A stretch of DNA of 64,000 bases, taken from assembly GCA_013396655.1 (NCBI GenBank), contig WBMV01000300.1, positions 751,419 to 815,418 of the forward strand. Reading direction: 5' to 3'. The first letter of the stretch is position 1. Every line of letters begins with the position of its first letter. The stretch comes from Campylorhamphus procurvoides. Its lineage: Eukaryota > Chordata > Aves > Passeriformes > Dendrocolaptidae. Below the pieces are notes generated by a model. The model ran no database searches and had not been told where the DNA came from. It was given only the letters and a program-made list of their open reading frames with translations. This document shows, piece after piece, positions 60,687 to 64,000 of this stretch. Both the position numbers and the translations under genes were made by a program.

Positions 60687-63600
60687 GATACAGTAAAAGC
60701 CTCAGTTTTTAAGGCACTTTGGCTGGTTTCTTCATTTTATTCATAGACCCATCTCTTACATGATTTATTCCACTTCTGATATTGTAAGTCTATTGCCACA
60801 ACCACCTGCAAAAATTTTACATAAAGGGGTGGACTAGAGGGCATGTTTTGGCTTTGGTATTAGAAGTTTTTCTCTTGATGATGGCCTTGTGAAATAAATA
60901 AAAACCAGTAAACCACAGTAAAGTTTACTTGGATGTGAGCCACAGAGAAATTTTCCTTTTGCTACAGCAGCCTACTGAGTAACCCATGTGTTTTTCAGTA
61001 TTAGATTTGTTTCATGTCAGAGTGACATAAATAAACAGGAAGTAAGGCTAAATGGAAATGCTGTGACTTGCAAGAACCACATTTCAAAAGTTTCAAATGC
61101 TTTTCTGTTTTAATTTTGTTATCTTACCTAGATATTGGGAAGATTCCAGGAAACAAAATCCTTGCTCAGTTCCAATTATGTCTGACCTTTATCAATAGCC
61201 TTTATGAACATTGCACATCTTTTTCATAGCATATATACTAGAGAAAAATGTGAATGATGTAAAAAGTAAAACTACTAAAAGCTGCAGTTTGTATCAGTGC
61301 TTTGTTTTCCCTTTGGTGGCATAGAAAACCATAGTGCACAGAAGTCTTTCACACTTTGGGTTCCCTAGTGCTCTGTGTACGTAAATAATCTGTTCTAAAT
61401 CCTCTGCCCTTACAGGTGATTTCAGTAATTGGAGTAACAGTCCAGTAGTATTATTCTTTAGAATGTCACTAATTTTGAAGAAATTTAAACTCAACTCTGA
61501 CGTACTTATTTAAATTTAAAGTAGAAACTAATTATGTCAAAACCTTTAAAACCCAAATCAGATTTTACCATTTTTAGGAGTGCTTTAAAATACTAAACCA
61601 AGAAACACAATGTTTTCCTTTACTAATTCTCTTATTGCTCAAACATGTACTTATTTGTTTGTGGGAATAAATGTAGCTATTTTCAATTTTAAAGAATATT
61701 ATCAAAACGGAAAAAAATATTTACAGTATTTAGCCTCATTTTAAATGTTCAGATGAACTGTTCCTTTAATTGAATCCCTCTAACACTTAGTCATTTAATT
61801 AGTCTCATCAAAGTCAATGGAGGAAAATGCTAAACCATTGTTTTTTAAATTAAGTATTTGACCTCTTCTAGAACTATTTTCCATATTTCTCCTTTTTAAT
61901 CTTTCTTGTTAATTTGAAAAACTTCTCATTTTATATACCTGTAGCCTCTTTTCCAGAATTCATTAATATTTTCCTTTTTTTTTTTTTTAATTCTCTACAT
62001 ATTACAGGAAAACATATGAAAAGATAGGATCTAAATTCTCTTCTCTAGTGAGAATCAGTGGAATCACAATTTTATGCATACACAGGAAATTTTAGTTCTC
62101 CCATTATACTGAAAAATGGGGAAATGTTCTCACATTGATTTCTGTGAGTGTAGGAGTGTATAAAAGCAAAATTTTAAAGGGAAAACCCCCTTTGATCTGC
62201 AGTTCAGTCAATAAAATTCAAAACCAAATGAGAGTGTGAGGATTTTTTGAAAGAGCTTGAGTACTATTTGTAGGGTATTTCAGAAATTTCTTCATGATGT
62301 GCAAACTGTAGTATAAACCTAGTAGAAAAGGATTACCAAAACTTACTATGTGCACTTTAAATCCTAATTAATCCTGAACAACTTTCTAACTGGTTGGATT
62401 TTTTTACTGATAATCTTCCCTTGTGCTTCTAGTCTAAACATTGTCAGTAAGGCTGAATTTATTAAATCAAATTCAGTTATTCAAAATGTTGAAATAGAAT
62501 ATATCACAGCTCTCTTGCTCATCACATGTACATTACCTCAGCTGTCTTGGCAATGTTTAATTCTGACATAGTGGAAAGCAAAAAAAGCACAAGCAGGTGA
62601 CCTGGTAGAGGCATGTAAACAGAAACCTTTGCTTCTTATATTGATATTAACAGCAATTGTGAAAAAATTAGTTTAGAAAGCCTTTGCTTAATTTATTGGC
62701 AAAACCTGAGCACCCTGAGAGCTGTAAAAGCATATAGGAAGATGAACGTTTAGTAATGGCTTATTAATATCTTCTTCATCCTGTGATCTAAATGCTTTCT
62801 AAGTAATGTGGGAATTTGTTTCAAAGAAATAGGTGGAAAATGAAGATATCAGTTTTAATAAAGTTGGTTTTAATTTTTACCTACATCCACAGCACAGAAC
62901 AGCAATTCATATATAGACCTCAAATCACCTCGAAGTAGCATAGCTCAGCTTTAGTTGTTGACATTGTACAAAAGGATTCACTGTAGGGAAATTATCTAAC
63001 AAATTACATTCAGTCATTTTCTAATATCTGAAACAATAAGAACCAAGGGTAAATAATAAAGAGAGGAGTCATAACTGGTTTATGCAGCATCAACAGATTG
63101 TTTCCAGAGCCATAGCATTCTCTGCAGAGGGACTGATATTCAAGCTTTAGTTACCTTCTGTGAAGAGAATATACTGTAACTGTTGTGTTATGTTTTCATA
63201 AAACCTCAGCAAACAGTTAACAGGGGATTGTTTCTGCTGAAGAGAAATCAGAGACAGAATTGAGTAAAATGGAAAGGGAGTGCTTGGATACAGTGAATGT
63301 TGTATGTTGATCCTGAGACTGGATTTATTGTTTTTTTAAACTACTGTTCCCAATAGTTGAATCACTTTGTGCAGAAGTTTTGGAGTGCTTTTTCAAAAGT
63401 ATCTGTGAGCTCTGGAGTATGGTTCTGTTTTTCTGAAAGTTTAAAGATGCTAAATGACATACTGTTTTGAAGTGTAACATCATAAAGACTGAGCTTCTAT
63501 CCCTAAATAAAATTTGCTAGAGGTAAGCAAGAGGGGAACTACCTATGTGTGTACTGAAGTTCAAAGGTGTTTTATGTTATAACTTGACATGCTTTGTGAA

Positions 63601-64000
63601 CTTTGAGAAGCAGCAATAAAGTGGGAAGTTCCTATGTCACTGTCAGCAGACTTTCAGATTAACAGCTTTACTTTTTGCACTCTTTTGGAGAATGTCAGGT
63701 ACTACTTAACAGTGTTTTATCTGTATTAAATATTATTGTTCTGATTATAAGCTCTGCTTCATTTTCTTTCCAAAAAAATGCATGACAGCCTCTAATTCCA
63801 TTTTACTGGGACATTGCAAACAAGGTACCTGGTGTTTATATAATGCTTTTTCGAAGAGCAGCGTTCTTGTATGCATTCTAGTCAAAACTTAAGGTGAGAT
63901 TCTAGGAAAAAAAATTAGTTTATCAAATTTTGTTAGCATTCCTTTATTTTATTTGCAGTGTGGTAAGCTGTTAATTTGACACACTATATGACAGTAACTT
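60687..64000. other. AT-rich non-coding stretch
   Basis: No gene, RNA gene or recognisable mobile element to the end of the window. Confidence 0.6.

Noticed and set aside
1..64000. CRISPR arrays, operons, tRNA or rRNA genes
   Set aside because: The sequence is avian nuclear DNA; no spaced palindromic array, no tRNA box pair and no rRNA-like sequence was seen.

Overview
The window looks like AT-rich intergenic DNA from a bird, most likely a songbird. The evidence is several CR1 LINE fragments with the avian CR1 3' end, and several endogenous retrovirus (ERV) LTRs, including one family represented at three loci. I found no host protein-coding gene, tRNA, rRNA or CRISPR array. Almost every long reading frame lies inside a transposable element or is its antisense shadow. 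Species and family names are inferred from remembered consensus patterns, without a database search.

Layout. Positions 1-2038 hold a rearranged minus-strand class II (ERVK-like) provirus, cut by the window edge. It contains two full copies and one partial copy of an 891-bp tandem unit made of U3, polypurine tract, envelope-tail-like ORF and CpG-rich internal DNA. Positions 2039-9800 are AT-rich and featureless apart from a 100-N gap, a GC-rich block and a strong imperfect hairpin at 9544-9621. A plus-strand CR1 (9806-10712) has a solo LTR (10713-11084) inserted in its tail with a 6-bp target-site duplication (TSD). A different, older minus-strand LTR lies at 11858-12480. Minus-strand CR1 copies lie at 14840-15962 and 21256-23090; the second is a composite that includes reverse transcriptase sequence.

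A perfect-TSD solo LTR lies at 36499-36922. About 10 kb further on, a provirus of the same family (46694-48995) sits inside another minus-strand CR1. It retains 5' LTR, lysine-type primer-binding site, a CpG-rich Pro/Gly-rich ORF, a 773-N gap, polypurine tract, 3' LTR and a 6-bp TSD. Another minus-strand LTR (about 60278-60680) has a nearly perfect TSD. The remaining sequence (49120-60270 and 60687-64000) is AT-rich with no recognisable gene.

The elements can be ordered by nesting: CR1 copies are older, and the LTR elements inserted into them. The most notable structures are the 891-bp ERV-derived tandem array, in which U3 is fused directly to internal sequence so that promoter, R, U5 and primer site are missing from the repeated units, and the uneven divergence between the two LTRs of the provirus at 46.7-49 kb. 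The retroviral genes seen are fragments and are only described here.
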